DNA of 51,976 nucleotides, from NCBI GenBank assembly GCA_031285565.1, contig JAITVY010000106.1, forward strand, positions 1 to 51,976, written 5' to 3'. The position numbers were made by a program, and so were the translations under genes. This document shows positions 30,975 to 39,748 of this stretch, piece after piece. The DNA is from Tannerella sp. Lineage in GTDB: Bacteria; Bacteroidota; Bacteroidia; Bacteroidales; Tannerellaceae. Positions within the stretch are counted from its first letter, which is position 1. Every line of letters starts with the position of its first letter. A model generated the notes under the pieces. It made no database searches and was not told the origin of the DNA. It saw only the letters and a program-made list of their open reading frames with translations.

Positions 30975-32345
30975 ATGGAAAGACGATCTTTTTTGAAAAG
31001 TACATTAGGACTGGCAGCATTAGGCTCTTTCACCTATGCTCGCGGAGGTGTATCTGAAGTTTTGGGACAAATGGCGCCCAACAATAAAATTAAAATAGGG
31101 CTGATCGGTTGCCGGAATCAGGGATGGAGTAACCTGAAAGCATTTCTCCAATATCCCGAAGTTGAATGCATTTCATTATGTGACATTGATGACCAATGGC
31201 TTAACCAACGAGCCGTAGAGCTGGAAACGCTCGCAGGAAAAAAACCAAAGCAGTTAGTTAAAGACTGGCGGAGAGTTATCGACAATAAAGATGTGGATTT
31301 AGTAATCATCGGAACACCTGACCATTGGCATTGTCTGCCGTTGATCGCAGCCTGCGAAGCCGGCAAAGATGCCTATGTAGAGAAACCGCTTGCCAATACG
31401 ATCGAAGAATGTGACCTGATGGTAAAGGCAGCCCGCAAATATAACCGGATTGTTCAGGTCGGACAATGGCAACGCAGCGATCCGCATTGGGATGAAGCTG
31501 CCGCGTATGTACAAAGCGGTAAATTAGGTCGTGTCCGCACTGTCAAAGCATGGGCATATCAGACCAGCAAATGGACCTTGCCGGTAGTGCCTGATTCTGC
31601 TCCACCTGCAGGGGTAGATTACGATATGTGGCTCGGACCAGCCCCTAAACGAAACTTTAATGAAAACAGATTTCACTATAACTTCAGGTTCTTTTGGGAT
31701 TATGCCGGCGGACTAACTGCCGACTGGGGAGTTCATCTTCTCGATTATGCTCTGAAAGGGATGAATGTCGGACTGCCACCATACGTGTATGGCGTCGGAG
31801 GTAAATTCGGCTATCCGGATGATGCTATGGAAACACCCGACACACTGATGGCTACTTATCAGTATCCGGATTTCAATATCATCTGGGATCATGCCTGCGG
31901 AATAGGCAACGGTCTGTTCGGACTTCGTGAAGGAGTCGTTTTCTATGGTGAAAACGGGACGATGATACTTACCCGTAAAGGGTGGGAAGTACAACCCGAA
32001 CAAGCAGTCAATAGTCGCACATTCCCTTATTGCTATCCTTGTGATGAAGATAGAAAACCGAATACATTACGGATGGAAGCTGTCGCAATGCAAGAAGGTA
32101 CAGGTAAAGGCTTATATCTGCATGCAGGCAATACACTTGACTGTATCAGGACACGGAAATTACCGAATTGTGATATTGCAATAGGTGCTGAAGTAGCAAA
32201 ACTTAGCCATATCACCAATATTTCCAGTCGTTTAGGCGAAGGACTCAGATGGAATAATGAAACAAGTTCATTCATTGATCATAAAGAAGCTAATCTGCTT
32301 TGTAAAGCAAATTACCGGGCTCCGTGGACGTTACCGAAACTTTGA
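30975..32345 (+). CDS. Gfo/Idh/MocA-family oxidoreductase, twin-arginine leader
   Basis: A 456-residue NAD(P)-dependent oxidoreductase-like protein. The leader MERRSFLKSTLGLAALGSF contains a twin-arginine motif, RRSFLK, so it is probably exported folded with its cofactor. The Rossmann fold begins near residue 38 with KIGLIGCRNQGW, and the catalytic lysine is K137 in EKPLANT, followed by the usual GQWQRS and WLGPAPKRNFN blocks. Bacteroidota exported members act on sugars or sugar derivatives, and some retain NAD to hydrolyse glycosides (GH109); this one could be of that type. No neighbour indicates a substrate. Confidence 0.9.
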   Translation: MERRSFLKSTLGLAALGSFTYARGGVSEVLGQMAPNNKIKIGLIGCRNQGWSNLKAFLQYPEVECISLCDIDDQWLNQRAVELETLAGKKPKQLVKDWRRVIDNKDVDLVIIGTPDHWHCLPLIAACEAGKDAYVEKPLANTIEECDLMVKAARKYNRIVQVGQWQRSDPHWDEAAAYVQSGKLGRVRTVKAWAYQTSKWTLPVVPDSAPPAGVDYDMWLGPAPKRNFNENRFHYNFRFFWDYAGGLTADWGVHLLDYALKGMNVGLPPYVYGVGGKFGYPDDAMETPDTLMATYQYPDFNIIWDHACGIGNGLFGLREGVVFYGENGTMILTRKGWEVQPEQAVNSRTFPYCYPCDEDRKPNTLRMEAVAMQEGTGKGLYLHAGNTLDCIRTRKLPNCDIAIGAEVAKLSHITNISSRLGEGLRWNNETSSFIDHKEANLLCKANYRAPWTLPKL

Positions 32346-32380
32346 ATAGGCAAAGGTCAATTAAAAATGAAGAATTAAAC

Positions 32381-32413
32381 CAATGGACAATTGATAATAG
32401 ACAATTGACAATG
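32381..32413. repeat. GACAATTGA-type short repeats
   Basis: GGACAATTGA and AGACAATTGACAAT follow each other within 33 bp. Similar low-complexity repeats are frequent after genes in Bacteroidales genomes and generate spurious frames. A related run of TTTTCAATT units precedes the end of the SusD gene at about 49900-49928. Confidence 0.5.
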
Positions 32414-32502
32414 AAAAAAGTAAAGCTGTAACAAATAGAAAATGAGTATTATTAAAACAGTGATTAGCCAAAAGCACTCATCTTCGACCTTGGGTGGTGA
32501 GC

Positions 32503-32630
32503 CATAAAACAAGCGATAGCAGTGTGAAAATCTATGCTGTTTAAAGCTCCGTTGGAAGAATGTATCGTATTCCAGATTACCTGCTGACGGAGCGAGTTCA
32601 TAGATTTTAGCTGCTGAGCGCAGTTTTATG
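32503..32630. repeat. 128-nt long imperfect hairpin, possible MITE or structured RNA
   Basis: Five co-linear paired segments: 32503-32510 with 32623-32630 (8 bp), 32513-32515 with 32619-32621 (3 bp), 32518-32522 with 32611-32615 (5 bp), 32527-32536 with 32599-32608 (10 bp) and 32546-32555 with 32584-32593 (10 bp, two G-T). Together these give about 36 pairs with small internal loops and a 28-nt terminal loop. Folding potential is similar on both strands. It may be a bidirectional terminator, a palindromic mobile repeat or a noncoding RNA. Confidence 0.6.
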
Positions 32631-32632
32631 AG

Positions 32633-32752
32633 TGAAGCACACACAGTCTTGATTTTTGGGTTACTTTTGGATCAAGCCAAAAGTGACAGAAAAGAGTAAC
32701 AATAAAGAATGAAGCACACAAAGTATTGCTGTCAAGGCAAAGTGACAGAAAG
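32633..32752. repeat. Duplicated GAAGCACACA module with hairpin
   Basis: Unit A (32633-32692) and the shorter unit B (32710-32752) both begin TGAAGCACACA and end in a GTGACAGAAA block; B lacks the middle. Unit A contains a perfect 8-bp hairpin, ACTTTTGG (32663-32670) with CCAAAAGT (32677-32684). This looks like a duplicated, degenerating intergenic element. Confidence 0.5.
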
Positions 32753-32776
32753 ATTTGCATTAAGACAAAGAAGATT

Positions 32777-34900
32777 TTAAATCTTACTCAACTTCGCACG
32801 AAACTGAATATTTCGTTCTGTTTTTAAATTGTCAAACAGAATTGTATAGCTTGATTCATGCATATTGATCCCGGTTACTGTTCCCGGACCGAAAACAGGA
32901 TGTTCTACTCTTTCTCCTGCTCTAAAAATCTGTCCTGAAAATAACATTGTTGCACTTTGTGAATGAACTTCCAGATACGGATCAAGCTCTTTGACAAATT
33001 TCAGGTTTTGCTTGCCGGCATCGAAAATAAAACGGGACGGATATTTAAAAATACCATCGTTGGAAATTCCTTCGGAGTCAGAAAGATACAAGCGATCCAT
33101 CGCACGTGTCATGGCTACATATGCCAAACGACGCTCTTCGTCCATTTCATCCGGCGTACTGATCCGGCGACTCGGAAAAACGCCTTCATTCAATCCACAT
33201 ACAAAAACATACGGAAATTCCATCCCTTTCGATGTATGAATCGTCATCAGCTTAACGGCTTCACTCTCATCCTCATGATCCAGGTTAGTCAGCAGAGCGA
33301 TACGCGACAGGAAATCATCCAAAGAAGCATCATCATCCTGTCCGGCATTCTCAATGGCCCGTTTCAGTTCGGCCACATTATCCAGGCGCTCCTGATCGCC
33401 CTGCAAACGCAGGAATTCTTCGTAACCGCTCCTGTCAAGTACCATTTGCATGATATCTCCCATCGGATGGTCTTTTATGCATTCTTTTACGGATTCAATG
33501 GCCTCGACATACCTGGCGGCCTGAGTATTACCAAATATAGGTGTATCCAGATTTTCTTTTAAGGCATTATACAGGGATCTATTATTTTCTTCTGCATAAT
33601 CCTTCAGATATTCAATTTTCTTTTTCCCGATTTTCCGCGAAGGCATATTGATTGTTCGTAGAAAAGCAATATCATCAGCTACGGTCAACATACGCAAATA
33701 GCAGATAATGTCCTTTACTTCTTTCCGTCCGTAAAATTCAACTCCGCTATAAATCTTATACGACAATCCCTTTTCGATAAAGCATTCTTCCAACGGCCGG
33801 GTGAGATAATGCGCCCGGTAAAGAATAGCTATCTTATTCAATGAGACATCCGATTTGCATAATTCATTGATTTCTTTGCAAATCCATTCTGCCTCCTCTT
33901 TCTCGGTAGGTGCATGATTATACAAAGGAAGTTCACCGTTTTCTTTAACAGGAGTAAGTGTTTTCGGAAAACGAATGATATTTTTCTCAATCAGGGTATT
34001 GGAGGCATTCAATATCTCGGGTGTGGAACGATAATTCGTTTTCAGCACAATGGTTCGGGCATCGGGATATAGCTTATCGAAATCCAGAAATAATTTCACA
34101 TGCGATCCGCGCCAGGAATATATCGTCTGATCAGGATCGCCGACAATGAAGAGGTTACCATGCCTGCCTGCAAGTATCTGGGCAATTTTATATTGCCGCA
34201 GACTCACGTCCTGAAATTCGTCAACCATCACATATTGCATCCGGTCCTGCCACTTTTCCCGTACATCCGGAAAATGATCCAATATATAAGATGCAAAATT
34301 GATGATGTCGTTGAAGTCACAACCAAAACATTTCTTTTGCTCATACAGATAGCGCAGAAAGATTTCTTCATCACGGTCAGCCGTTTGGGTAAATTTAGCT
34401 TTTAATTCCTCATTATTGAGTTCATAAATATAATCGATATAAGAGGTTGCATACAGTTTCTTTGCTTCCAGTACTTCATCGATCGTACGTTTGATCGTCG
34501 TTTCCCGAAGCGTAAGTTTCATTTCCTCGAAGATCTTCAGCAAAATCTGTTTCTGATCTTCCACATCCAGAATCACAAAATTCTTCGGAAAATTTAACAC
34601 ATGAATATCTTCCTTTAGCAACTGGACACAAAATGCATGAAACGTGCAGATGTATCCCAGATCCATATCACCCAATGCCTTCCTGATACGATGTTTCATC
34701 TCATTGGCAGCACGATTGGTAAAGGTTACACACAAAATATGCTTAGGCGCTACACCAAGCATATCCGTAAGATAGCAATACCGCGAAGTCAATGCGCGCG
34801 TTTTGCCTGTTCCGGCGCCGGCCAGTACACGAATCGCACCTTCTGTTGTTTGAACCGCTTCCAGTTGTTCCGGATTAAGTTTTTCCAAATAATCTTCCAA
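32777..34900 (-). CDS. UvrD/PcrA-type superfamily 1 DNA helicase
   Basis: A 707-residue ATP-dependent 3'-5' DNA helicase. Visible motifs are Walker A AGAGTGKT at 27-34, motif Ia TFTNRAA, motif II VDEFQDV near residue 225, motif III VGDPDQTIYSWRGS, motif IV NYRSTPEIL, motif V TIHTSKGMEF and motif VI VAMTRAMDRLYL. The C-terminal HPVFGPGTVTGI segment is a PcrA-like RNA-polymerase-binding (Tudor-like) tail. It acts in repair and replication-fork clearance. It stands alone, convergent with the oxidoreductase gene and divergent from rarD. Confidence 0.96.
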   Translation of the reverse strand: MEDYLEKLNPEQLEAVQTTEGAIRVLAGAGTGKTRALTSRYCYLTDMLGVAPKHILCVTFTNRAANEMKHRIRKALGDMDLGYICTFHAFCVQLLKEDIHVLNFPKNFVILDVEDQKQILLKIFEEMKLTLRETTIKRTIDEVLEAKKLYATSYIDYIYELNNEELKAKFTQTADRDEEIFLRYLYEQKKCFGCDFNDIINFASYILDHFPDVREKWQDRMQYVMVDEFQDVSLRQYKIAQILAGRHGNLFIVGDPDQTIYSWRGSHVKLFLDFDKLYPDARTIVLKTNYRSTPEILNASNTLIEKNIIRFPKTLTPVKENGELPLYNHAPTEKEEAEWICKEINELCKSDVSLNKIAILYRAHYLTRPLEECFIEKGLSYKIYSGVEFYGRKEVKDIICYLRMLTVADDIAFLRTINMPSRKIGKKKIEYLKDYAEENNRSLYNALKENLDTPIFGNTQAARYVEAIESVKECIKDHPMGDIMQMVLDRSGYEEFLRLQGDQERLDNVAELKRAIENAGQDDDASLDDFLSRIALLTNLDHEDESEAVKLMTIHTSKGMEFPYVFVCGLNEGVFPSRRISTPDEMDEERRLAYVAMTRAMDRLYLSDSEGISNDGIFKYPSRFIFDAGKQNLKFVKELDPYLEVHSQSATMLFSGQIFRAGERVEHPVFGPGTVTGINMHESSYTILFDNLKTERNIQFRAKLSKI

Positions 34901-34999
34901 AGTAATTTTCCTCTCTCCCCTTATAGAAATAATGTCATTAAAGAATCTAAGAAACCGTTTCTAAACATCCCAATTTCTGTAATGTAAAAGTAGTCAAAG

Positions 35000-35031
35000 T
35001 TGCATAAAATATCAAGTTTTCCTTACCTTTG
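35000..35031 (+). promoter_or_regulatory. Bacteroidales promoter of rarD
   Basis: TTG (35000-35002), a 21-bp spacer and TACCTTTG (35024-35031) match the -33/-7 pattern. Predicted start is near 35038, leaving a short leader before the ATG at 35055. Confidence 0.6.
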
Positions 35032-35054
35032 TCCGCCGAAAAGGCAAACAAATA

Positions 35055-35960
35055 ATGACATCCGATCATAAAAAAATAAGTTATAACCAGGGTATTTTTT
35101 ATGCTTTGTGTTGTTATATATTATGGGGTCTCTTCCCCATTTTCTGGAAAGCGGTTACAGGAGTGCCTCCCGTAAATGTGCTGGCTCATCGCATTGTATG
35201 GTCGTTTGTATTTCTCCTTGTCTGGGTATTGCTGACTAACCGGCAAACTTTTTTCAGCTATGTAAAGCAACCCAAACTTTTGCTCCGCCTCGGTTTGGCT
35301 GGTTGTGTTGTAAGTATTAACTGGGGGATATACATTTATGCTGTTGAGAGTAATCACATTATTGAAGCCGGTTTAGGTTACTATATTAATCCGTTGATAA
35401 ACGTATTTTTAGGATATGTGTTTTTGAAAGAACGTCTGGCTACAATGCAGAAAGTAGCTGTTGTGCTGGCTCTTGTAGGTGTAACTTATTTCACAATCAG
35501 TTACGGCAAATTCCCATGGATATCTTTTGCCCTTGCTTTCTCTTTCGGATTATACGGATTGTTGAAAAAGAAAGCGAATCTTGAATCAATGCCGGCACTT
35601 ACGGTAGAAACAATGATGGTTTTTCCGTTTGCTTTGGCATATCTATTTTATACTGCGCATAGTAGTGCGGCAACTCCTTTTTTTCCATCGTCAACCATAA
35701 CAAGTTCATTATTGATAATAAGCGGTCTTGTCACTGCTATTCCGCTTTTTTGGTTCGGGAAGGCAGCACAAGCTATTCCTTTATCCACAATGGGCTTTAT
35801 TCAATATTTGTGTCCCACGCTTCAGCTACTTCTGGGTGTATTTGTCTATGATGAAACTTTTGGAATAGAATATCTTATCTGCTTTGCTTTCGTTTGGGCA
35901 GGATTAGCATTTTATACGATCAGTATTCTTAAAGGCAAAAAAGTAACAATCGCTAAATAA
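35055..35960 (+). CDS. rarD: EamA-family permease RarD
   Basis: A 301-residue inner-membrane protein with about ten transmembrane helices in two EamA halves. Family signatures are GIFYALCCYILWGLFPIFWK near residue 13, LAHRIVWSFVF, NWGIYIYAV and LGYYINPLINVFLG. RarD proteins of the drug/metabolite transporter superfamily are probable exporters, and substrates are not established. It has its own promoter and converges on the ferredoxin-fused aldo/keto reductase gene. Confidence 0.93.
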   Translation: MTSDHKKISYNQGIFYALCCYILWGLFPIFWKAVTGVPPVNVLAHRIVWSFVFLLVWVLLTNRQTFFSYVKQPKLLLRLGLAGCVVSINWGIYIYAVESNHIIEAGLGYYINPLINVFLGYVFLKERLATMQKVAVVLALVGVTYFTISYGKFPWISFALAFSFGLYGLLKKKANLESMPALTVETMMVFPFALAYLFYTAHSSAATPFFPSSTITSSLLIISGLVTAIPLFWFGKAAQAIPLSTMGFIQYLCPTLQLLLGVFVYDETFGIEYLICFAFVWAGLAFYTISILKGKKVTIAK

Positions 35961-36030
35961 AGTTAGTTGAGTGTTGCAGAATAATTTTCGCCGGCAGGCT
36001 CTATGTTTTTCGTTAAGAAGCTTATCGGGT

Positions 36031-36063
36031 AAAAAAGCCGCAGGTAAAGAATACGCTGTGGCT
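36031..36063 (-). terminator. Rho-independent terminator of the aldo/keto reductase gene
   Basis: On the minus strand, AGCCACAG pairs with CTGCGGCT (8 bp, one G-U) around a 12-nt loop and is followed by a six-T run (36031-36036). It lies 29 bp after the stop of the minus-strand gene. Confidence 0.7.
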
Positions 36064-36091
36064 GTATAATATAGATAGATTTGCCGGTCTA

Positions 36092-37240
36092 CTATCCCAA
36101 CAATTCGGCAGCCCGTTCCATATTTTCGATGACAGGTACAGAGAACGGACATTTCTCTTCACAACTTCCACAAGCAATACAGTCTGCACCACTTACGGGT
36201 AACGACCTGTAATGTTGCATAATGCTTGGTGGGATTTTATCGGTATCCAACAGGGCAATATCGAGGTATTTATTAACCATAGCAATGTCAATATTAACCG
36301 GACAAGGCTGGCAGTGATTGCAATAAACACACTTGCCACTCAGTTCACCCTGATATCCACTAATAATATCCATGTAATCGCACTCTTCAGCAGTAGTATT
36401 CAGATAGTTTACGGCTTCTTCAATTTGCTTTGCAGACTGGCAGCCAATCATCGTACTCACTACTGCCGGACGTGTCAGGGCATAATGGATACACTGGGCA
36501 GGTGTCATCGCTTTTTTGAATGGCGAATGCTCTGCCGAAAGAAGTCTGCCGCCCCCAAAGGTCTTCATTACGGTTATAGCGATATTCTGTTGTTCGCAGT
36601 ATTTATAGAGCTCGTTACGTACAGGGTCGATAGTAACATATTGCTGTTTTTCCAATTCTTCAAACGTTTCCAGCACATCTTTTTCTGAAGGTGTCATATC
36701 GAATGCAGGATTGATACTGAACATCATCAGGTCTACAATACCTGTCTTCAATACCCTGCGGGCAACCCGTGGATTATGGGAACTGGTTCCTATGGCACGT
36801 ATGATACCTTTTTCTTTCAATTCCAAAGCATAATCAACGATTCCATTTGCCAGAGCCTGCTCAAATGCTTCATCCGAATCCATAAAAAATAACATTCCTA
36901 CATCAATATAATCGGTTCCGAGATTTTCCATCAGTCCTTCGAAATATTTCTTACAGACAGTCAGATCCCGGCTGATATCGTACTGCTGGCTTAAATCCAC
37001 AGAGCCGATATGCCCCTGTATGATAACATCTTTCCGTCTGCTGCCAAGCGCTTTGCCTATATTCCGGCGAACTCCTTCGCCCGGCATAAACAAGTCGATA
37101 ATATTAATATCATGCTCCAAAGCTGCATGGATGGTTTCTTCTACTACATTGTATGGTTTACCATCCAGATGTTCCGCTCCCAGTCCTATCACTCCGGCAG
37201 ACATACCGGTATTTCCAATTTTACGATATTCCATGTTCAT
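36092..37240 (-). CDS. Aldo/keto reductase-like protein with C-terminal 2[4Fe-4S] domain
   Basis: A 382-residue cytoplasmic protein with an aldo/keto reductase (beta/alpha)8 barrel up to about residue 290, then a ferredoxin-like domain with CVYCNHCQPCP and CIACGSCEEKCP. The usual D-Y-K-H catalytic tetrad is largely absent: D49 is kept in IIDLF, but the Tyr position reads MPGEGV, the Lys position IIQGHIG and the His position MLFFMD. The loop NPAFDMTP is family-like. A redox function using the iron-sulfur clusters instead of hydride transfer from NADPH is inferred. It is monocistronic with a good terminator. Confidence 0.87.
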   Translation of the reverse strand: MNMEYRKIGNTGMSAGVIGLGAEHLDGKPYNVVEETIHAALEHDINIIDLFMPGEGVRRNIGKALGSRRKDVIIQGHIGSVDLSQQYDISRDLTVCKKYFEGLMENLGTDYIDVGMLFFMDSDEAFEQALANGIVDYALELKEKGIIRAIGTSSHNPRVARRVLKTGIVDLMMFSINPAFDMTPSEKDVLETFEELEKQQYVTIDPVRNELYKYCEQQNIAITVMKTFGGGRLLSAEHSPFKKAMTPAQCIHYALTRPAVVSTMIGCQSAKQIEEAVNYLNTTAEECDYMDIISGYQGELSGKCVYCNHCQPCPVNIDIAMVNKYLDIALLDTDKIPPSIMQHYRSLPVSGADCIACGSCEEKCPFSVPVIENMERAAELLG

Positions 37241-37576
37241 TCAGTTTCTTATTTGCGTGAGGAAAAGCCATATATCTTTATGCCAATCAGGAGTTAAAGA
37301 AGTTATCACTCGCTACGCTCGTTCGTAGTCAAGAAGTTAAGTATAACACAAATACATTTCTACTTAACTACAAAGTTGCGAAGCTACTGATAACTACTTG
37401 ACTTCTTAGACTACTGATTCGCATTGTTTATAATAATACAAAGTTAAACTAAAATAACCAGATATACTTTGCTAAAAAGCTCATTATTCTTTGCTGATAA
37501 GTTCAATATGACATTTCTTTCCGGGAATCATACATTTATTATACTTAAAAGTATATATATAGGAACAAAGAGTCGC
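37241..37576. other. 336-bp intergenic region with nested inverted repeats
   Basis: It lies between the start of the aldo/keto reductase gene and the end of the PUL, both on the minus strand. Nested inverted repeats occupy 37301-37395. A TAACTTTG element on the minus strand (37439-37446) could be a distant -7 site for the reductase gene. No gene is supported. Confidence 0.5.
37301..37395. repeat. Nested inverted repeats after the PUL
   Basis: AGTTATCA (37301-37308) pairs with TGATAACT (37388-37395), and AGTTAAGTA (37335-37343) pairs with TACTTAACT (37361-37369). The AAGAAGTTA unit also recurs directly. The structure lies beyond the last PUL gene and may be a 3'-end or repeat element. Confidence 0.45.
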
Positions 37577-39625
37577 TCACTCTATTTTATATTTCAGTAA
37601 TAAAGACGAACGAGGGTCATTTAGATTCAGTTTTAATCCTGCCAATAATTCTTTTCCGGTCTTTACCTCTGACTCCTCTGTATCGTAATTTTCAATGACA
37701 TAACGTTTATCAGGTCGCAAACCGGAGAGTTGTACCGAAATGGACTCATCTTTTGATTGCTCCCGGCGGAAAGCAACAATAAAGCCGCTATCATCAGAAG
37801 GACGATGCAACTGGTAAGCCAACCAGATCCCGTCGGTAGTCATATCATCAAAACTTGTCAGCGGATAATAATCTTCATAAAAATAAGGTCTTACTTCGTT
37901 AAATTCTTTCTGGCATTGCTGCATTTCAGTAAAAGAAGATGCACCATCGGTTACTTTCCAGTTATAGATTACAGAAGTGCCCAAACTTGAACGAAACGTA
38001 AAGCGATCGTTTTTTTCCACTCCCGTACCCGTAAGCGGAAGAAAAAAGTTAAGTCCGTATGTATGACACTGATAGCCTATGGGTTCGCCATAATGATAAT
38101 CAGTCCGCCATAAAGGAGCGCTTCTTTTTATGGATTCAAAGTCAATGCGCCGGCCACCACTGGCACAGTTATCGACAATCGATTCCGGAAAACGCTCCAG
38201 CAAATAATCCCAAAATGCATATAATCCTTCAATATGACGAATTTCACGTATTCCCATGCGTCCCGGTTCGTCATTTTCCCTCCAGTAATTATCAACGTTC
38301 ATATTAAAATCCTGCCGGTAATAATCGATACCGTTTTCTTCCATCATATCGCCAATAAATTGACATAACCAATCTAAAGCCTCTTTATTTCCCAAATCAT
38401 ATAAATAAGCATCCGTACCATTGGCTTCGAGCATCCATTTCCGCAAATTAACACCCCAATCCGATTCTTTTATCACCCGTTCCGGTTCGAACCATACCAT
38501 AAATTTCGCTCCTGCAGCATGTACAGCATCTGAGATAGGTTTCAACCCATCGGGAAAACGTTCGCGGTCTACTTCCCAGTTTCCGACCGTATTCGCCCAG
38601 TTTTTATTGCCGGCCACATCGGCAGCTTTGATATACCATCCGGCATCCAGCCAGAATACTTCGGGAACCAGGTTAAACCTCTTATACCGGTTGATCATTG
38701 CCAACGCATAATCGGTAGTCATACAGGTATATTCATTACAGGGATGAGGATCACCGTAATTAAAACTGGTTGAAACAGGGTACCTGGTTGGCTCCCCGTT
38801 AATTTTATGTGTTTGGTGATTTAGCACAAAACGGCGGAACTTGTTATGTCCGGTCATCCGGTCTTCGCCATCCCAGAATAGCAGACAGATACTGGGTGTA
38901 CGAATAGCCTCTTTGGCATGTAGATACGTATCCAACCATTTCATCCCGGAGGCCAGTGAGATTCCATTACTCCCGGTTTTCTCAAAATCGGTATACCATG
39001 TACCTGACCATCCTACCGCGACCATAGCTCCCTGAGCCGCAGGTGTCTCAATATTAAAGAATGGGAATGCATTATCAGACGAACGACCACCCTGGGGTGA
39101 AATATGCATGGTTTCGCCGGCAGTCAGGATTTTCTTCCTGGGATGAAAATCCGCTTTGGAAACATGGGTTCCATCCGCATAATGTAATATCATGTCGCCT
39201 GCAGAAGGGTATTGAAAGTTTACATCGATCACTTTCACGTCTGCTAATGCCGGAGAATCCTTATCCGAAGAATTCGTAAACCGTAGCACCCATTCGACAG
39301 CACTATAAGCCGGATATCCTTTGACTTCGCAAAGAACTTTTAATCCGGTATCCTTATCTGTCCAGGTATAGCAAAAAACTTCGACTCCGGGTTCCGTGCT
39401 TTTTATCTTTTCGGACGAAAAGTCCCATTTCCCAATAATATCTTTCGAATGATTGCCGTCATATACAAATGAGAAAGGAGGATTTTTTCCTTTTTTAAAA
39501 TTACCGGTAATCCATTTCGTAATATCCACAGGTTTTTGGGGGAATTTATATGTTAGCTGCCCATAAGCAGATACGGGCATTAGAAAAACGAAAAGGAGGA
39601 TGCAAATGCAATATTTATTTTTCAT
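37577..39625 (-). CDS. GH36-like alpha-galactosidase, PUL copy A
   Basis: A 682-residue exported enzyme (signal peptide MKNKYCICILLFVFLMPVSAYG, cleavage near residue 22). The catalytic barrel shows WLDAGWY, FMVWFEPERV, nucleophile D439 in YYRQDFNM and acid/base D509 in LWRTDYHYG, with DNCASGGRR between them, as in family GH36 enzymes. It removes alpha-linked galactose, or less likely another alpha-sugar, from the PUL's target glycan. It is closely related to the gene immediately upstream (same motifs, same length), so the pair arose by tandem duplication. It is last in the PUL, 123 bp after its paralogue, with a repeat-rich gap between. Confidence 0.9.
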   Translation of the reverse strand: MKNKYCICILLFVFLMPVSAYGQLTYKFPQKPVDITKWITGNFKKGKNPPFSFVYDGNHSKDIIGKWDFSSEKIKSTEPGVEVFCYTWTDKDTGLKVLCEVKGYPAYSAVEWVLRFTNSSDKDSPALADVKVIDVNFQYPSAGDMILHYADGTHVSKADFHPRKKILTAGETMHISPQGGRSSDNAFPFFNIETPAAQGAMVAVGWSGTWYTDFEKTGSNGISLASGMKWLDTYLHAKEAIRTPSICLLFWDGEDRMTGHNKFRRFVLNHQTHKINGEPTRYPVSTSFNYGDPHPCNEYTCMTTDYALAMINRYKRFNLVPEVFWLDAGWYIKAADVAGNKNWANTVGNWEVDRERFPDGLKPISDAVHAAGAKFMVWFEPERVIKESDWGVNLRKWMLEANGTDAYLYDLGNKEALDWLCQFIGDMMEENGIDYYRQDFNMNVDNYWRENDEPGRMGIREIRHIEGLYAFWDYLLERFPESIVDNCASGGRRIDFESIKRSAPLWRTDYHYGEPIGYQCHTYGLNFFLPLTGTGVEKNDRFTFRSSLGTSVIYNWKVTDGASSFTEMQQCQKEFNEVRPYFYEDYYPLTSFDDMTTDGIWLAYQLHRPSDDSGFIVAFRREQSKDESISVQLSGLRPDKRYVIENYDTEESEVKTGKELLAGLKLNLNDPRSSLLLKYKIE

Positions 39626-39666
39626 ACGATAATAATTATTTTTTTATATCAATGTAGCATAATTAA

Positions 39667-39726
39667 GTAGTTAGTAGATTGTAGTTAGTAGAATGAAAAA
39701 ATATAAGAGGGATTTCTACTAACTAC
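39667..39726. repeat. GTAGTTAGTAG repeat and hairpin between the alpha-galactosidases
   Basis: GTAGTTAGTAG occurs twice directly (39667-39677, 39681-39691) and once inverted (39716-39726), giving an 11-bp perfect stem with a 24-nt loop. It lies in the intergenic gap of two cotranscribed paralogues and could set differential mRNA stability. Confidence 0.55.
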
Positions 39727-39748
39727 CGACTACTATTCTACTTTTATA

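Larger units (their letters stand above)
32346..32776. other. 431-bp convergent intergenic region rich in inverted repeats
   Basis: The oxidoreductase (plus) and helicase (minus) genes end here. Three structured parts are visible: short AT-rich direct repeats of CAATTG type at 32381-32413, a 128-nt extended imperfect hairpin at 32503-32630, and a duplicated GAAGCACACA module at 32633-32752. A minus-strand frame covering 32375-32644 is an artefact of these repeats. No protein gene is supported. Confidence 0.7.

Noticed and set aside
32375..32644. 89-codon minus-strand frame in the repeat region
   Set aside because: Its C-terminus is the translation of CAATTG-type repeats, a typical artefact in Bacteroidales.
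35904..36152. 82-codon minus-strand frame across the rarD end and the terminator
   Set aside because: It overlaps rarD and the aldo/keto reductase 3' end, and the region holds a terminator.
37410..37425. 16-bp exact match in inverted orientation to 51864-51879
   Set aside because: A match of this length is expected by chance about once in a window this size.
37540..37555. Small inverted repeat after the last PUL gene considered as its terminator
   Set aside because: The loop is only 2 nt and no T-run follows on the minus strand.
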